20,097 nucleotides of DNA from Planctomycetia bacterium. Lineage in GTDB: Bacteria > Planctomycetota > Planctomycetia > Pirellulales > UBA1268. The notes beneath the pieces are model-generated. The model was not told the origin of the DNA. It saw only the letters and a list, made by a program, of their open reading frames with translations, and did not search any database. The translations under genes and the position numbers were made by a program. The stretch spans positions 1 to 20,097 of the forward strand of contig RGBY01000014.1 in assembly GCA_009919445.1 (NCBI GenBank). The letters are read 5' to 3'. Positions within the stretch are counted from its first letter, which is position 1. Every line of letters starts with the position of its first letter. This document shows, piece by piece, positions 7,923 through 15,489 of the stretch.

Positions 7923-8735
7923 TCAATTGCCTGGCATCAGGTGGGGCCAGGCAAGTTCCAGCCGGTCGGCGGGCGGGATTTCCAAAACGGTGCCTGCAGC
8001 CAGAGAAACCCGTGGATCAAGGGCTCGGTTCCAGGCAAAGAGACTGCGGTAGAGGCGACCGTCACCGTAAGCCCGTTCGGCGATATCCCACCACGAGTCG
8101 CCGCCGACAACGCGATACGGTTGATTCGGGACGATGGGGGTGACGGCGGGAGCCGGGGGAGAGACAGGTGACGGCGAAAATGCGGGGGCGTCGCTTGTGC
8201 GGTCGAGGGTGCCAGCAGTGGCAACCGCTTCGAAGGCGGAGTTGGCTTGAGGCTGCCAGGGGGCGGTCGTTGCCTCTGTTGTGGCGGCAACCTGGTTGCT
8301 CACCAGTGTGGCGGCTGATGCTGTCGCCAGGGGACGGTCGGTCTCGTCTGCTGCCGACGGAAAAGCCTCTGAGGGAATGGCCGCAAGCGCAGGAGCCTCG
8401 TCGCTTGGCAGGACGGTGAGTGGTGCGGACGTTGATTGTTCGCCTTCGGTCGGCGATGCCCATGGTGATGGGCTTGGCTCTTCTGGCGCAGCGAAGCGGC
8501 TTGGGGCTGGGGTGGCGTCGTCCGGTGGCACCGCCCACGGGGCGGCCGCCACCGGGCTTGGAGAGAGATCGGGCGGGGGCACGATTGCGGTGCTTGCCGT
8601 CGAACTCGTCATATGAATGTCAGGTCCGGTGCCACGTGGCGGACGTGGCACGAACAGCTTCAATGACAGCGCCGCCACAAATACTCCGGCAAGCAAGCCG
8701 AGCAGGGCCAGCATGAATCGCGATTCTCGTCCCAT
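7923..8735 (-). CDS. Single-pass membrane protein with Pro/Ala/Ser-rich linker and C-terminal LysM domain
   Basis: A 270-residue protein. The ATG at 8735 has GGAGA 5 bases upstream and is followed at once by one membrane helix (FMLALLGLLAGVFVAALSLKLF, about 7-29). A low-complexity Pro/Ala/Ser/Thr linker of about 170 residues comes next. The C-terminus holds a LysM domain at about 206-255: YRVVGGDSWWDIAERAYGDG, then a LYRSLFAWNRAL helix and the closing GTVLEIPP strand. LysM domains bind N-acetylglucosamine-containing polymers such as peptidoglycan. The topology fits an inner-membrane anchor reaching across the periplasm. It lies directly downstream of rsmH (140-base gap), where other bacteria have ftsL and ftsI. 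A role in the envelope is inferred; nothing enzymatic is visible. Confidence 0.85.
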   Translation of the reverse strand: MGRESRFMLALLGLLAGVFVAALSLKLFVPRPPRGTGPDIHMTSSTASTAIVPPPDLSPSPVAAAPWAVPPDDATPAPSRFAAPEEPSPSPWASPTEGEQSTSAPLTVLPSDEAPALAAIPSEAFPSAADETDRPLATASAATLVSNQVAATTEATTAPWQPQANSAFEAVATAGTLDRTSDAPAFSPSPVSPPAPAVTPIVPNQPYRVVGGDSWWDIAERAYGDGRLYRSLFAWNRALDPRVSLAAGTVLEIPPADRLELAWPHLMPGN

Positions 8736-8875
8736 CCGTTCTCCATCCGCACACTCCGCCGGCCACCCAGTCACGGACCGGGGGCTGTCAGGGAGCCCGG
8801 AGGATTCTGCTGAAACAGGTTGGCCACCGCCAGAGCGGCATGCCAAAAAAGAAAGAGAGGGTTTGCCTGTTTTGT

Positions 8876-9787
8876 TCAGATTCGCACGGCCGCCCGCAGC
8901 CGAGCAGAGCGGGAGCGGGGGTTGGTCTCAACCTCGTCGGCCTGTGGTTCAAGTGGTGAGCGGGTGAGGCAGTTCCAGATTTGTGGACTGCGAAACGCCG
9001 TCTTCACCAGCCGGTCTTCCAGGGAATGAAACGAGATGACCACCAATCGGCCGCCGGACCGCAGCCTTGTGGGAATCCGTTCCAAGGCAATTTGCAGTGA
9101 CTTGAGTTCTTCGTTGACGGCAATTCTGAGGGCCTGGAAGGTGCGTGTGGCAGGGTGGATGCGGGGAGGTGGTGACTGACGCGGAATGGCGGAGGCGACC
9201 AGCCTGGCAAAGTCGCGGGCCGATTCAATCGGCTGCCGTTCGCGGACCCGGGCAATCTTCCGGGCGATGCGGCGGCTATAGCGTTCTTCACCGAACTCAT
9301 AAATAAGGTCGGCGAGCGTCTCGGGTCGGAGGCGGTTGACCAGTCGCCAGGCAGGCTCTCCTTCCGTTGGATCGAACCGCAGGTCGAGTGGCCCCTCGGC
9401 CTCGTACGAGAAGCCACGGCTGCGATCAGCGAGTTGATCGCTCGAAAGGCCAACGTCAAGCAGCACGGCATCGACCTCATCGAGTTCGACGGCGTCGAGC
9501 ACCTCAGGGAGATCACGGAAATTGGCCTGGGCAAATCGAATGGGCAGACCAGCCAGTTCCTTGGCGGCCCGGTTGATAGCCTCCGGGTCGCGGTCGATGG
9601 CAATCACCCGGCCGCTGGGCCCGACTGCCTGAGCCAGAAGGCGGGTGTGACCACCTCCGCCAAGGGTGCCATCAACGACGGTCATGCCCGGCTGGATCGC
9701 CAGAAAGGCGAGCGACTCCCGTGGCATCACGCTGACATGCTGGCTGCTGGCCAGAGGCGGGTCGACGGCGGGCGGACGGTCGGTCAC
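8876..9787 (-). CDS. rsmH: 16S rRNA (cytosine(1402)-N(4))-methyltransferase RsmH
   Basis: A 303-residue protein that methylates N4 of C1402 in 16S rRNA using S-adenosylmethionine. Clear family motifs: HVSVMPRESL near the start, VVDGTLGGGGHT at 37-48 (SAM loop), AIDRDPEAI, DAVLLDVGLSSDQL, RGFSY, TFQALRIAVNEEL, VVISFHSLEDR and the terminal NPRSRSARLRA. I chose the GTG at 9787. The frame is open to 9988, but the extra 67 residues are proline-rich noise overlapping the queA start, and all family motifs lie after residue 17 from the GTG. No good ribosome binding site is visible. The gene is divergent from queA and precedes the LysM gene. It is usually called mraW within dcw clusters; no other dcw gene is in the window. 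Confidence 0.93.
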   Translation of the reverse strand: MTDRPPAVDPPLASSQHVSVMPRESLAFLAIQPGMTVVDGTLGGGGHTRLLAQAVGPSGRVIAIDRDPEAINRAAKELAGLPIRFAQANFRDLPEVLDAVELDEVDAVLLDVGLSSDQLADRSRGFSYEAEGPLDLRFDPTEGEPAWRLVNRLRPETLADLIYEFGEERYSRRIARKIARVRERQPIESARDFARLVASAIPRQSPPPRIHPATRTFQALRIAVNEELKSLQIALERIPTRLRSGGRLVVISFHSLEDRLVKTAFRSPQIWNCLTRSPLEPQADEVETNPRSRSARLRAAVRI

Positions 9788-9973
9788 AGAGAGACTCGTG
9801 GTTGGTGGCGAAAGGGGGAGGTACAAGTTTACCGCCTGAACCTGTCCCGGCACGACGGAAACGCCTGCGACTGTCGGGGCGAGGCTGGATCCGCTTGGGC
9901 AGGCAGCTGGGGCGGGCCGGTTGGGTAGGCCGGTCGGGCAGGGGCGTGGCGTCGAGAAAACGCAGCGGTGCGG

Positions 9974-9986
9974 TACGATCATATTC
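9974..9986 (+). promoter_or_regulatory. queA: Possible -10 element placing the queA transcript start at its ATG
   Basis: TACGAT at 9974-9979 matches four of six bases of TATAAT and ends 7 bases before the queA ATG at 9987. Transcription would then begin at or next to the start codon, giving a leaderless mRNA. The bases upstream of the ATG have no Shine-Dalgarno-like sequence, which agrees. No convincing -35 box is present, so this is tentative. Confidence 0.3.
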
Positions 9987-11069
9987 ATGAGCGATCACCC
10001 TGAAGATGACCCTGAAGCTGCAGGCACCTATGAATATCAATTGCCTGCAGACTTGATTGCGCAAGAGCCACTCGCCGACCGGGCGGCTGCCCGACTGTTG
10101 GTGGTCAACCGGACAACCGGTTCGCTCCGACATGCTGGCATTCGTGACCTCCCCGGCCTGCTGGCACCAGGGGATCTCTTGGTGGTGAACAACACGCAGG
10201 TGGTACCGGCTCGGCTGGTCGGCCATCGGGCCGAAACCGGTGGTCGCTGGGAGGGGCTGTTTCTGGCCGAGGTTGATTCTGGTAGCGACCGGCGGCGCTG
10301 GTCGATTCTGGCCAAAACCAGGGGTCGCCCTGTTGTTGGCGAGCGGATCGTCTTGACTGACCCCCAAGGCGTTGCTGCGGCTGAGTTGCAGCTGGTTGGT
10401 CGTGGTGAGGGAGGAACCTGGCTCGTCGAGCCGGTGACCGCTGAGCCGACGCCAGCCCTTTTAGGCCGTGTCGGCCGTGTGCCGTTGCCAGGCTACATCC
10501 GTGGAGGAGAAGCCCGGGGCGAAGATGTTGCCCGGTATCAGACGGTGTTTGCGGAAGAACCCGGTTCGGCAGCGGCGCCGACAGCAGGTCTGCATTTCAC
10601 CCCCGAGGTGCTCGCAGCGGTAGCGGCTGCTGGCGTTGAGCAGGCGTGTGTGACCCTGCACGTTGGGCTCGACACGTTTCGTCCGCTGAGCACGGCACGC
10701 ATTGCAGAGCATCCGATGCATAGCGAGTGGTGTGAGGTGTCGGAGGAAACCGCAGCAGCGGTACGGGCCACCCGCAGACGTGGCGGACGGGTGGTGGCTG
10801 TTGGTACGACGGCGGTCCGATCCCTTGAGACGGCAGCGCAGGGTGGCACCATTAAGGCCTACGCCGGCTCAACCCGGCTCTTTATCCGTCCGGGGTTTTC
10901 CTTCCATGCGGTCGACTGCCTGCTGACAAACTTCCACATGCCGCGGACCACGCTGATGGTCTTGGTGAGCAGCCTGGCCGGTCGTGGGTTGATCCAGCAG
11001 GCTTATGCTGAGGCAATTGCCAGTCGCTACCGGTTTCTCAGCTACGGTGACGCGATGCTGATTGTCTGA
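9987..11069 (+). CDS. queA: S-adenosylmethionine:tRNA ribosyltransferase-isomerase QueA
   Basis: A 360-residue protein that transfers and isomerises the ribosyl part of SAM onto preQ1 in tRNA, forming epoxyqueuosine. The whole family pattern is present: YEYQLPADLIAQEPLADR at the start, VVPARLVG, LPLPGYI-type block (RVPLPGYIRGG), YQTVFAEEPGSAAAPTAGL followed by HFTPEVL, LHVGLDTFRPL, HPMHSEW, VGTTAVRSLE, LTNFHMPRTTL and the terminal YRFLSYGDAML. The length is typical. I start at the ATG at 9987, since the open frame from 9921 adds residues without family resemblance. It is divergent from rsmH and is the first gene of a long + strand series. No other queuosine gene is in the window. The assignment is secure. 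Confidence 0.96.
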   Translation: MSDHPEDDPEAAGTYEYQLPADLIAQEPLADRAAARLLVVNRTTGSLRHAGIRDLPGLLAPGDLLVVNNTQVVPARLVGHRAETGGRWEGLFLAEVDSGSDRRRWSILAKTRGRPVVGERIVLTDPQGVAAAELQLVGRGEGGTWLVEPVTAEPTPALLGRVGRVPLPGYIRGGEARGEDVARYQTVFAEEPGSAAAPTAGLHFTPEVLAAVAAAGVEQACVTLHVGLDTFRPLSTARIAEHPMHSEWCEVSEETAAAVRATRRRGGRVVAVGTTAVRSLETAAQGGTIKAYAGSTRLFIRPGFSFHAVDCLLTNFHMPRTTLMVLVSSLAGRGLIQQAYAEAIASRYRFLSYGDAMLIV

Positions 11070-11092
11070 AACGATTATCATCCAGTTAGGGA

Positions 11093-11121
11093 GCCGGCTG
11101 CCCCTGCACCGCGGGGCCGGC
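11093..11121 (+). terminator. GC-rich stem-loop after queA
   Basis: GCCGG and CCCC on the left (11093-11097, 11101-11104) pair with GGGG and CCGGC on the right (11113-11121). The left arm carries a 3-base bulge and the loop has 8 bases. It starts 23 bases after the queA stop. No T run follows, so it may be a weak terminator, a pause site or an mRNA 3'-end stabiliser. Confidence 0.35.
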
Positions 11122-11213
11122 CTTCGGGTATCATGCGTTCCTGGTGTGGCCGTCTCTCCTAATCGCCGCCACGTTGTCGAGATCCCTCAGTTACCACGGA
11201 AGGAGCATCACTC

Positions 11214-11843
11214 TTGTCTTCGATCCCTCAGGAAGATGTGCTTGTTGTGCCCCGGAGCCTGCTCGAACAGGCCGGGATGTTTCAGGGGTTCTGCGGCGAG
11301 GTCGACCGTTACCTGCCCACGCTACTCGATCCGCAGCAGACGCTCTGGATGCCGCGGGCAGCGGCTGAGGATGACCCTTCGTTTAAACAGCTGATCCCCT
11401 ACTGCGTGCTCTCCTGGCGGGCTGAGGATGGCGTGCCGCACTACTTTGCCTACACCCGCGGTGGTGGTCAGAGTGAGGCGCGGCTGCGGGCCAAACGATC
11501 TGTCGGCATCGGTGGGCATATCGCCAGCACTGATGGCGAGCATGGAGACGATGCCTCCTACGAGGCGGGCATGCATCGAGAACTCGCCGAGGAGGTCGCC
11601 ATTGGTGGACAGTTCCGCAGTCGTTGCGTGGGGCTCATCAACGATGACGCCACACCCGTTGGCAGCGTTCACCTTGGTATCGTGCACGTCCTTGAACTTG
11701 AACGGCCAGAGGTTCAGTCACGGGAGGCAGAGTTGATCGAGTGCGGTTTTGAACCGCTGGCCCGATTGTTGGCTGACCGTGAACGCTTTGAGACCTGGTC
11801 GCAGATTGCCCTCGATGCTGTTGCGGCTGGCAGCCTTGGGTGA
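11214..11843 (+). CDS. Nudix-like hydrolase
   Basis: A 209-residue protein. It starts at a TTG (11214), supported by AAGGAG 8 bases upstream. The centre carries RGGGQSEARL, then SVGIGGHI at 97-103 and EAGMHRELAEEVAI at 117-130. Its RExxEE core is the metal-binding part of the Nudix box, but the spacing between the GG and the glutamate is longer than the textbook pattern. Nudix enzymes split nucleoside diphosphates linked to another group. This subfamily is usually annotated only as a Nudix or phosphoesterase protein, and the substrate is unknown. The C-terminus (WSQIALDAV) closes normally, so it looks complete. It is probably cytoplasmic. A stem-loop separates it from queA, and the cysteine desulfurase gene starts 48 bases after its stop. 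Confidence 0.8.
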   Translation: MSSIPQEDVLVVPRSLLEQAGMFQGFCGEVDRYLPTLLDPQQTLWMPRAAAEDDPSFKQLIPYCVLSWRAEDGVPHYFAYTRGGGQSEARLRAKRSVGIGGHIASTDGEHGDDASYEAGMHRELAEEVAIGGQFRSRCVGLINDDATPVGSVHLGIVHVLELERPEVQSREAELIECGFEPLARLLADRERFETWSQIALDAVAAGSLG

Positions 11844-11891
11844 CCGGACCACCGCCTTGCCGAGGCCGATGCGTCACCGGGAGTTATCCGC

Positions 11892-13073
11892 ATGACGACC
11901 GAGTCGCCAATTTATCTCGATAACCATGCCACCACGCGGCTCGATCCTCAGGTGCTTGAGGCGATGCTGCCGTGGTTCACCGACCACTACGGGAATGCCG
12001 ATAGTGGCACCCATGCCCTCGGCATTGAGGCTCGAGATGCTGTGGCTGTGGCCCGCGAACAGGTTGCTGCTGCCATTGGGGTGACGCCCCGCGAGGTAAT
12101 TTTCACCAGCGGCGCCACCGAAAGTGTGAACCTGGCCTTGGCTGGTGCTGCCAGTCGTCAGCCCGGCCGGCAACTGGTTGTTGTCGAGACGGAGCATGCG
12201 GCAGTGCTGGACACCGCAGCCCATCTTGAGCGGCAGGGGTGGCCCGTCATGCGGGTGCCGGTCGCCTCACGAGAAGCGGCCATCCCCGGGCTCATTGATC
12301 TTGATCAGTTGGCTGCTGCGATGACGGACCAGACCGCGCTGGTTTCGGTGATGCTTGCCAACAATGAGATCGGCCTGCTGCAGCCGCTGGCTGAGGTGGC
12401 AACTCTTGTGCACAGGCGGGGTGCCCTTCTGCATGTCGATTGCGCCCAGGCGATTGGCAACCTGCCCGTGTCGATGGATGCGATTGGTGCTGATCTGGCA
12501 AGTTTTTCGGCACACAAGTGTCATGGTCCCAAAGGTGTCGGTGGGCTTTACGTGCGGCGTCGCGAGCGGCTGGTTCGGCTTGACCCGCTTCTCTTTGGTG
12601 GTGGTCAGGAACGCGGGCTACGCAGCGGCACCCTCAATGTGCCAGCCATTGTCGGGATGGGTCGGGCCTGCGAACTGGCTGCTGCCGGGCTGCCGGGGAC
12701 GCCGGCAGCGGTGGCGGCCCTGCGGAATCGGCTCTGGCAGTTGCTGGCTGATGCTGTGCCGGGGGTGCGACTCAACGGTCCGCCGCTGGAGGCCGGCCTG
12801 CGGTTGTCCAATAATCTCAATGTTGAATTTCCCGGTGTTGACGGCAGTACCCTGCTGGCGGAGTTGGCACACGAGGGCGTGGCAGCCAGTGCCGGAAGTG
12901 CCTGTTCCAGCGAGCATCCCCGTCCCAGCCATGTGCTCTTGGCCCTGGGGCTCTCGGAGGAAGAAGCCCGCCGGAGCGTTCGCCTGGGGCTTTCCCGCTT
13001 CACCACACCAGCTGAAATCGAATCCGCCGCTGAGAAAATTGTGGCAGCCCTCCGGCGTCTCACGGCCGTCTGA
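11892..13073 (+). CDS. iscS: Cysteine desulfurase, IscS/NifS group I
   Basis: A 393-residue PLP enzyme that removes sulfur from cysteine as an enzyme-bound persulfide for Fe-S clusters and tRNA thiolation. Visible elements: YLDNHATTRLDP at the start, SGATESVN at 73-80, H102 in ETEHAAVLD (stacks on PLP), NNEIG at 157-161, D183 and Q186 in HVDCAQAIG, the PLP lysine K209 in SAHKCHGPKG, GGGQERGLRSGT, and the persulfide cysteine C338 in SAGSACSSEHPRPS. The loop around C338 has the length seen in IscS-type (group I) enzymes. GGGAG lies 9 bases before the ATG. The Fe-S carrier gene follows after 120 bases. No iscU, iscR or hscAB is present. It looks complete and functional. Confidence 0.95.
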   Translation: MTTESPIYLDNHATTRLDPQVLEAMLPWFTDHYGNADSGTHALGIEARDAVAVAREQVAAAIGVTPREVIFTSGATESVNLALAGAASRQPGRQLVVVETEHAAVLDTAAHLERQGWPVMRVPVASREAAIPGLIDLDQLAAAMTDQTALVSVMLANNEIGLLQPLAEVATLVHRRGALLHVDCAQAIGNLPVSMDAIGADLASFSAHKCHGPKGVGGLYVRRRERLVRLDPLLFGGGQERGLRSGTLNVPAIVGMGRACELAAAGLPGTPAAVAALRNRLWQLLADAVPGVRLNGPPLEAGLRLSNNLNVEFPGVDGSTLLAELAHEGVAASAGSACSSEHPRPSHVLLALGLSEEEARRSVRLGLSRFTTPAEIESAAEKIVAALRRLTAV

Positions 13074-13084
13074 ACCGCTCCGCT

Positions 13085-13113
13085 TTGCCCGCTTGAAGGT
13101 TGGCGACTAGACT
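13085..13113 (+). promoter_or_regulatory. Candidate sigma70-type promoter for the IscA-type gene
   Basis: TTGCCC (13085-13090) and TAGACT (13108-13113) are separated by 17 bases, each matching four of six consensus positions. The pair lies in the gap between the cysteine desulfurase and the Fe-S carrier gene, so the latter may have its own promoter. It was found by eye only. Confidence 0.3.
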
Positions 13114-13193
13114 AGGGTGTTGTTATTGCCCGTTGGAGCGGCGGCTTTGGCCGGCCGGCGCGGGCATTCCCGGAGAGCAAGAAGGAGACGCCG

Positions 13194-13526
13194 ATGTCGG
13201 TCACACTTACGGAAAAGGCAGCAAGCGAAGTCAAGAAGATCATCGCCGATCAGAAACTCGAGGACGGTACCGTCCTGCGGGTCGGTGTGGCTGGGGGCGG
13301 TTGCAGCGGCTTCCAGTATTCCCTCGGCTTTGATACCCAGTGGGACCCGCAGGCTGACACCAAGTCAGACCAGCATGGCGTTGCGATTGTGGTCGATAAG
13401 AAAAGCGATCTGTTTCTCGACGGAACCACGCTCGACTTCCATGAAGGAATCGACAAGCGTGGCTTCACCTTCAACAACCCCAATGCCACCAAGAGCTGCG
13501 GCTGCGGCAGTTCGTTTCAGGCCTGA
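13194..13526 (+). CDS. iscA: A-type iron-sulfur carrier, IscA/ErpA/SufA family
   Basis: A 110-residue protein that carries iron or preformed Fe-S clusters to target enzymes. The three cluster-binding cysteines are present: C37 in GGGCSGF, and C102 and C104 in KSCGCGSSF. The usual LDGTTLDF and RGFTFNNPNA blocks precede the last pair, and the length is typical. AGGAG lies about 7 bases upstream of the ATG. It follows an IscS-type cysteine desulfurase, so sulfur donor and carrier are adjacent. The symbol is approximate: members of this family cannot be split into IscA, ErpA and SufA from sequence alone. The cobL-like gene starts 38 bases after its stop. Confidence 0.95.
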   Translation: MSVTLTEKAASEVKKIIADQKLEDGTVLRVGVAGGGCSGFQYSLGFDTQWDPQADTKSDQHGVAIVVDKKSDLFLDGTTLDFHEGIDKRGFTFNNPNATKSCGCGSSFQA

Positions 13527-13564
13527 GCAGGTTCACGGACAGGCACAGGCAAAGAGGAGAAACG

Positions 13565-14809
13565 GTGGCGGCTGAAAAGGTTTTCATCGTCGGTGTCGGC
13601 GATGACGGTGTCGAGGGCATGACCTCGCATGCCGTCCGTATTGTCGAGGCGGCTCACCTTTTGTTGGGGCCAGAGTCGTGCCGGTCTTTGGTGCCGGTGG
13701 CGCTGCAGGAGCGGCTGGAAACGGTTGCCAGCCTCGATGAGCTGGTGGAGCGGATCGAGCAGGAAGCTGACCGGCAGGTTGTCGTGTTGGCATCGGGCGA
13801 CCCGCTGTTTTACGGAACGGCCCGATTTGTCTGTGACCGGCTCGGAAAAGATCGCTTTGAGGTCGTGCCTCATGTCAGCAGCATGCAGTTGGCCTTTGCC
13901 CGGGTAAAGGAAAGCTGGGAAGACGCCTACCTGGCAAACCTGTCTGGTCTTTCCACGATCGAACGGGTGGTCGACAAAATTCGCACCGTCGACACGGCAG
14001 GCCTGTTTACCAGCCAGCAATGGCCACCGTCTGCGGTTGCCAAGGCGATGCTTGAGCAGGGGCTGCATGGCTTTCAGGCCTACGTCTGTGAAAACCTTGG
14101 CTCACCCGATGAGCGAGTGACGCAGGGGACCCTTGCTGAAATCGCGGCAGATTCCTTTGGGCCGCTCAACGTCATGATTCTGGTGCGTCCCAGTGGTCCC
14201 ATTGAGCCTCCTGGTGAGGCTGGCTGCCGGCTGTTTGGGAATCGGGATGAGCTCTTTTTGCAGTCTCGTCCCAAACGCGGGCTGTTGACCCCGGCCGAGG
14301 TTCGCAGTTTGGCACTTGCTGAATTGTCATTGAGCCCAGAGAGCATTGTCTGGGATGTCGGGGCAGGGAGTGGCTCGGTCGCAGTCGAGGCTGCCCGACT
14401 GGCCGCTCGGGGCACCGTCTACGCGATCGAGATGGACCCGGACGATCATCGACTCATCGAAGAGAATGCTGCTCGGTTTGGCGTGGCTAACCTGCGGGCC
14501 ATCCTCGGTCGGGCACCAGAAGCCTGGGCCGATCTGCCGGCACCGCACTGCATTTATGTCGGCGGCAGCGGTCGGGCCGTGGCCAGTCTCGTTGAGCAGG
14601 CCTGGGACAAATTGCGGCCGGGTGGTCGCCTGGTGACAAACTGTAACAGCATTGAAAATCTTGCGGCTGTCCATGCACTCTTGCGGGCGCGATCAGATGA
14701 CGCCGCTTATTGGATGGTGAATATTGCTCGCGGCGTTGAGCAGATGGATCGGATTCGTTTTGAGGCCATTAATCCTAATTTCCTGATGGCAGCGACCAAG
14801 GCAGGCTGA
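13565..14809 (+). CDS. cobL: Precorrin-6Y C5,15-methyltransferase (decarboxylating), CbiE-CbiT fusion
   Basis: A 414-residue two-domain enzyme of corrin ring synthesis that methylates C5 and C15 of precorrin-6Y (or the cobalt form) and removes the C12 acetate carboxyl. The N-terminal CbiE domain (about 1-210) has FIVGVGDDG at 7-15, LASGDPLFYG at 75-84 and NVMILVRP near its end. The C-terminal CbiT domain (about 225-414) opens with KRGLLTPAEVRSLALAEL, has the SAM loop VWDVGAGSGSVAVEAA near 260-275, AIEMDPDD, and LRPGGRLVTN. The start is GTG 13565, with GAGGAG 5 bases upstream. The next gene begins one base after its stop, so coupling is likely. No other cobalamin gene is in the window. Family assignment is secure. 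Confidence 0.94.
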   Translation: MAAEKVFIVGVGDDGVEGMTSHAVRIVEAAHLLLGPESCRSLVPVALQERLETVASLDELVERIEQEADRQVVVLASGDPLFYGTARFVCDRLGKDRFEVVPHVSSMQLAFARVKESWEDAYLANLSGLSTIERVVDKIRTVDTAGLFTSQQWPPSAVAKAMLEQGLHGFQAYVCENLGSPDERVTQGTLAEIAADSFGPLNVMILVRPSGPIEPPGEAGCRLFGNRDELFLQSRPKRGLLTPAEVRSLALAELSLSPESIVWDVGAGSGSVAVEAARLAARGTVYAIEMDPDDHRLIEENAARFGVANLRAILGRAPEAWADLPAPHCIYVGGSGRAVASLVEQAWDKLRPGGRLVTNCNSIENLAAVHALLRARSDDAAYWMVNIARGVEQMDRIRFEAINPNFLMAATKAG

Positions 14810-14810
14810 C

Positions 14811-15416
14811 ATGGACGAGCAGCTGCCCGAACCGCTCGATGTGATTGCCGTCGGGGCCCATCCTGACGATGTCGAAATTGGCTGTGGTGGTACGCTGGCG
14901 CGGCTGGTTGATCAAGGGCTGCGGGTTGGCATCGTCGACATCACCGACGGAGAGCCGACACCCCGTTCGAGTGGCCCAGCGCAGCGTTTGGCTGAGGCCA
15001 CCGCTGCCGCAGCAACGCTTGGGGTGGCACATCGTGAGCAGCTTGGTTTTCCGAATCGCCGGCTCTTCGATGGCTTTGAGGTGCGGGTGGCGCTGGCGAA
15101 GGTGTTTCGCCGCTTTCGGCCGCAGCTGGTTTTGGGCCTGGGTGACAAGACTCCGCTGGCTTCCCCTGACCATGCCCAGGCAGTCGCGATCACCGAGGCT
15201 GCCGTGTTCTATTCTCGGCTGACCAAGTGGGATGACACCTTTGACGGGTTGCCGGTCCATACGGTGCCAAACCTGCTCAGTTATTTTCTATTTGCTGGGG
15301 TGGCTGATCTGCCCGCAAGCCACTGGCCGCTGGTGGTGAATATTCACGGGCTTCTCGACCGCAAGATGGCCGCCAGAGGCGTTGGCCCGCACCGTGGGGC
15401 TGATGGGCGGCTGTGA
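14811..15416 (+). CDS. PIG-L/LmbE-family deacetylase (BshB1-like), frame broken near the C-terminus
   Basis: A zinc N-deacetylase family member. BshB1 enzymes deacetylate GlcNAc-malate in bacillithiol synthesis; others act on different GlcNAc conjugates. Seen here: GAHPDDVEIGCGGTLARLVD at 15-34 with zinc ligands H17 and D20, DITDGE, LGFPNRRLFDG, and SPDHAQA, where the final H is the third ligand. The first His of the usual HPDH is Ser. AVFYSRLTKW and LDRKMAA follow. At this point (about 15372) family members continue with a segment containing CYxSQF or AYxTQF. Here that segment is missing, and the frame reads unrelated residues to a stop at 15416. The true tail resumes in another frame at 15376. 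The gene is probably inactive. It starts one base after cobL. Confidence 0.8.
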   Translation: MDEQLPEPLDVIAVGAHPDDVEIGCGGTLARLVDQGLRVGIVDITDGEPTPRSSGPAQRLAEATAAAATLGVAHREQLGFPNRRLFDGFEVRVALAKVFRRFRPQLVLGLGDKTPLASPDHAQAVAITEAAVFYSRLTKWDDTFDGLPVHTVPNLLSYFLFAGVADLPASHWPLVVNIHGLLDRKMAARGVGPHRGADGRL

Positions 15417-15489
15417 AGTCGGCGAATTGCTGGCAAGTAGTCGGATCCCCTGCACAAATGATCTGACGCGCCTATTGTTGGGGGTATGA
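15376..15489 (+). pseudogene. Out-of-frame C-terminal tail of the PIG-L/BshB1-like gene
   Basis: In frame 1 the bases 15376-15489 read EALARTVGLMGG, then CEVGELLASSRIPCTNDLTR and LLLGV before TGA. This matches the end of the deacetylase family (small residues around a glycine, then GE, S-R-P, and DL near the end). Its TGA at 15487-15489 overlaps the ATG of the next gene in an ATGA, as expected for an ancestral stop in a compact operon. The upstream part of the gene is in a different frame (starting 14811), with about 25-30 residues missing between the two parts. The comparison is from memory of the family, so the exact gap size is an estimate. Confidence 0.65.

Noticed and set aside
9826..9831. 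TAAACT on the - strand as a -10 box for rsmH
   Set aside because: No acceptable -35 partner could be found at 16-18 bases.
9788..9988. N-terminal extension of RsmH to 9988
   Set aside because: The residues are proline-rich and unlike the family, and the extension would overlap the queA start. The GTG at 9787 leaves a normal-length enzyme.
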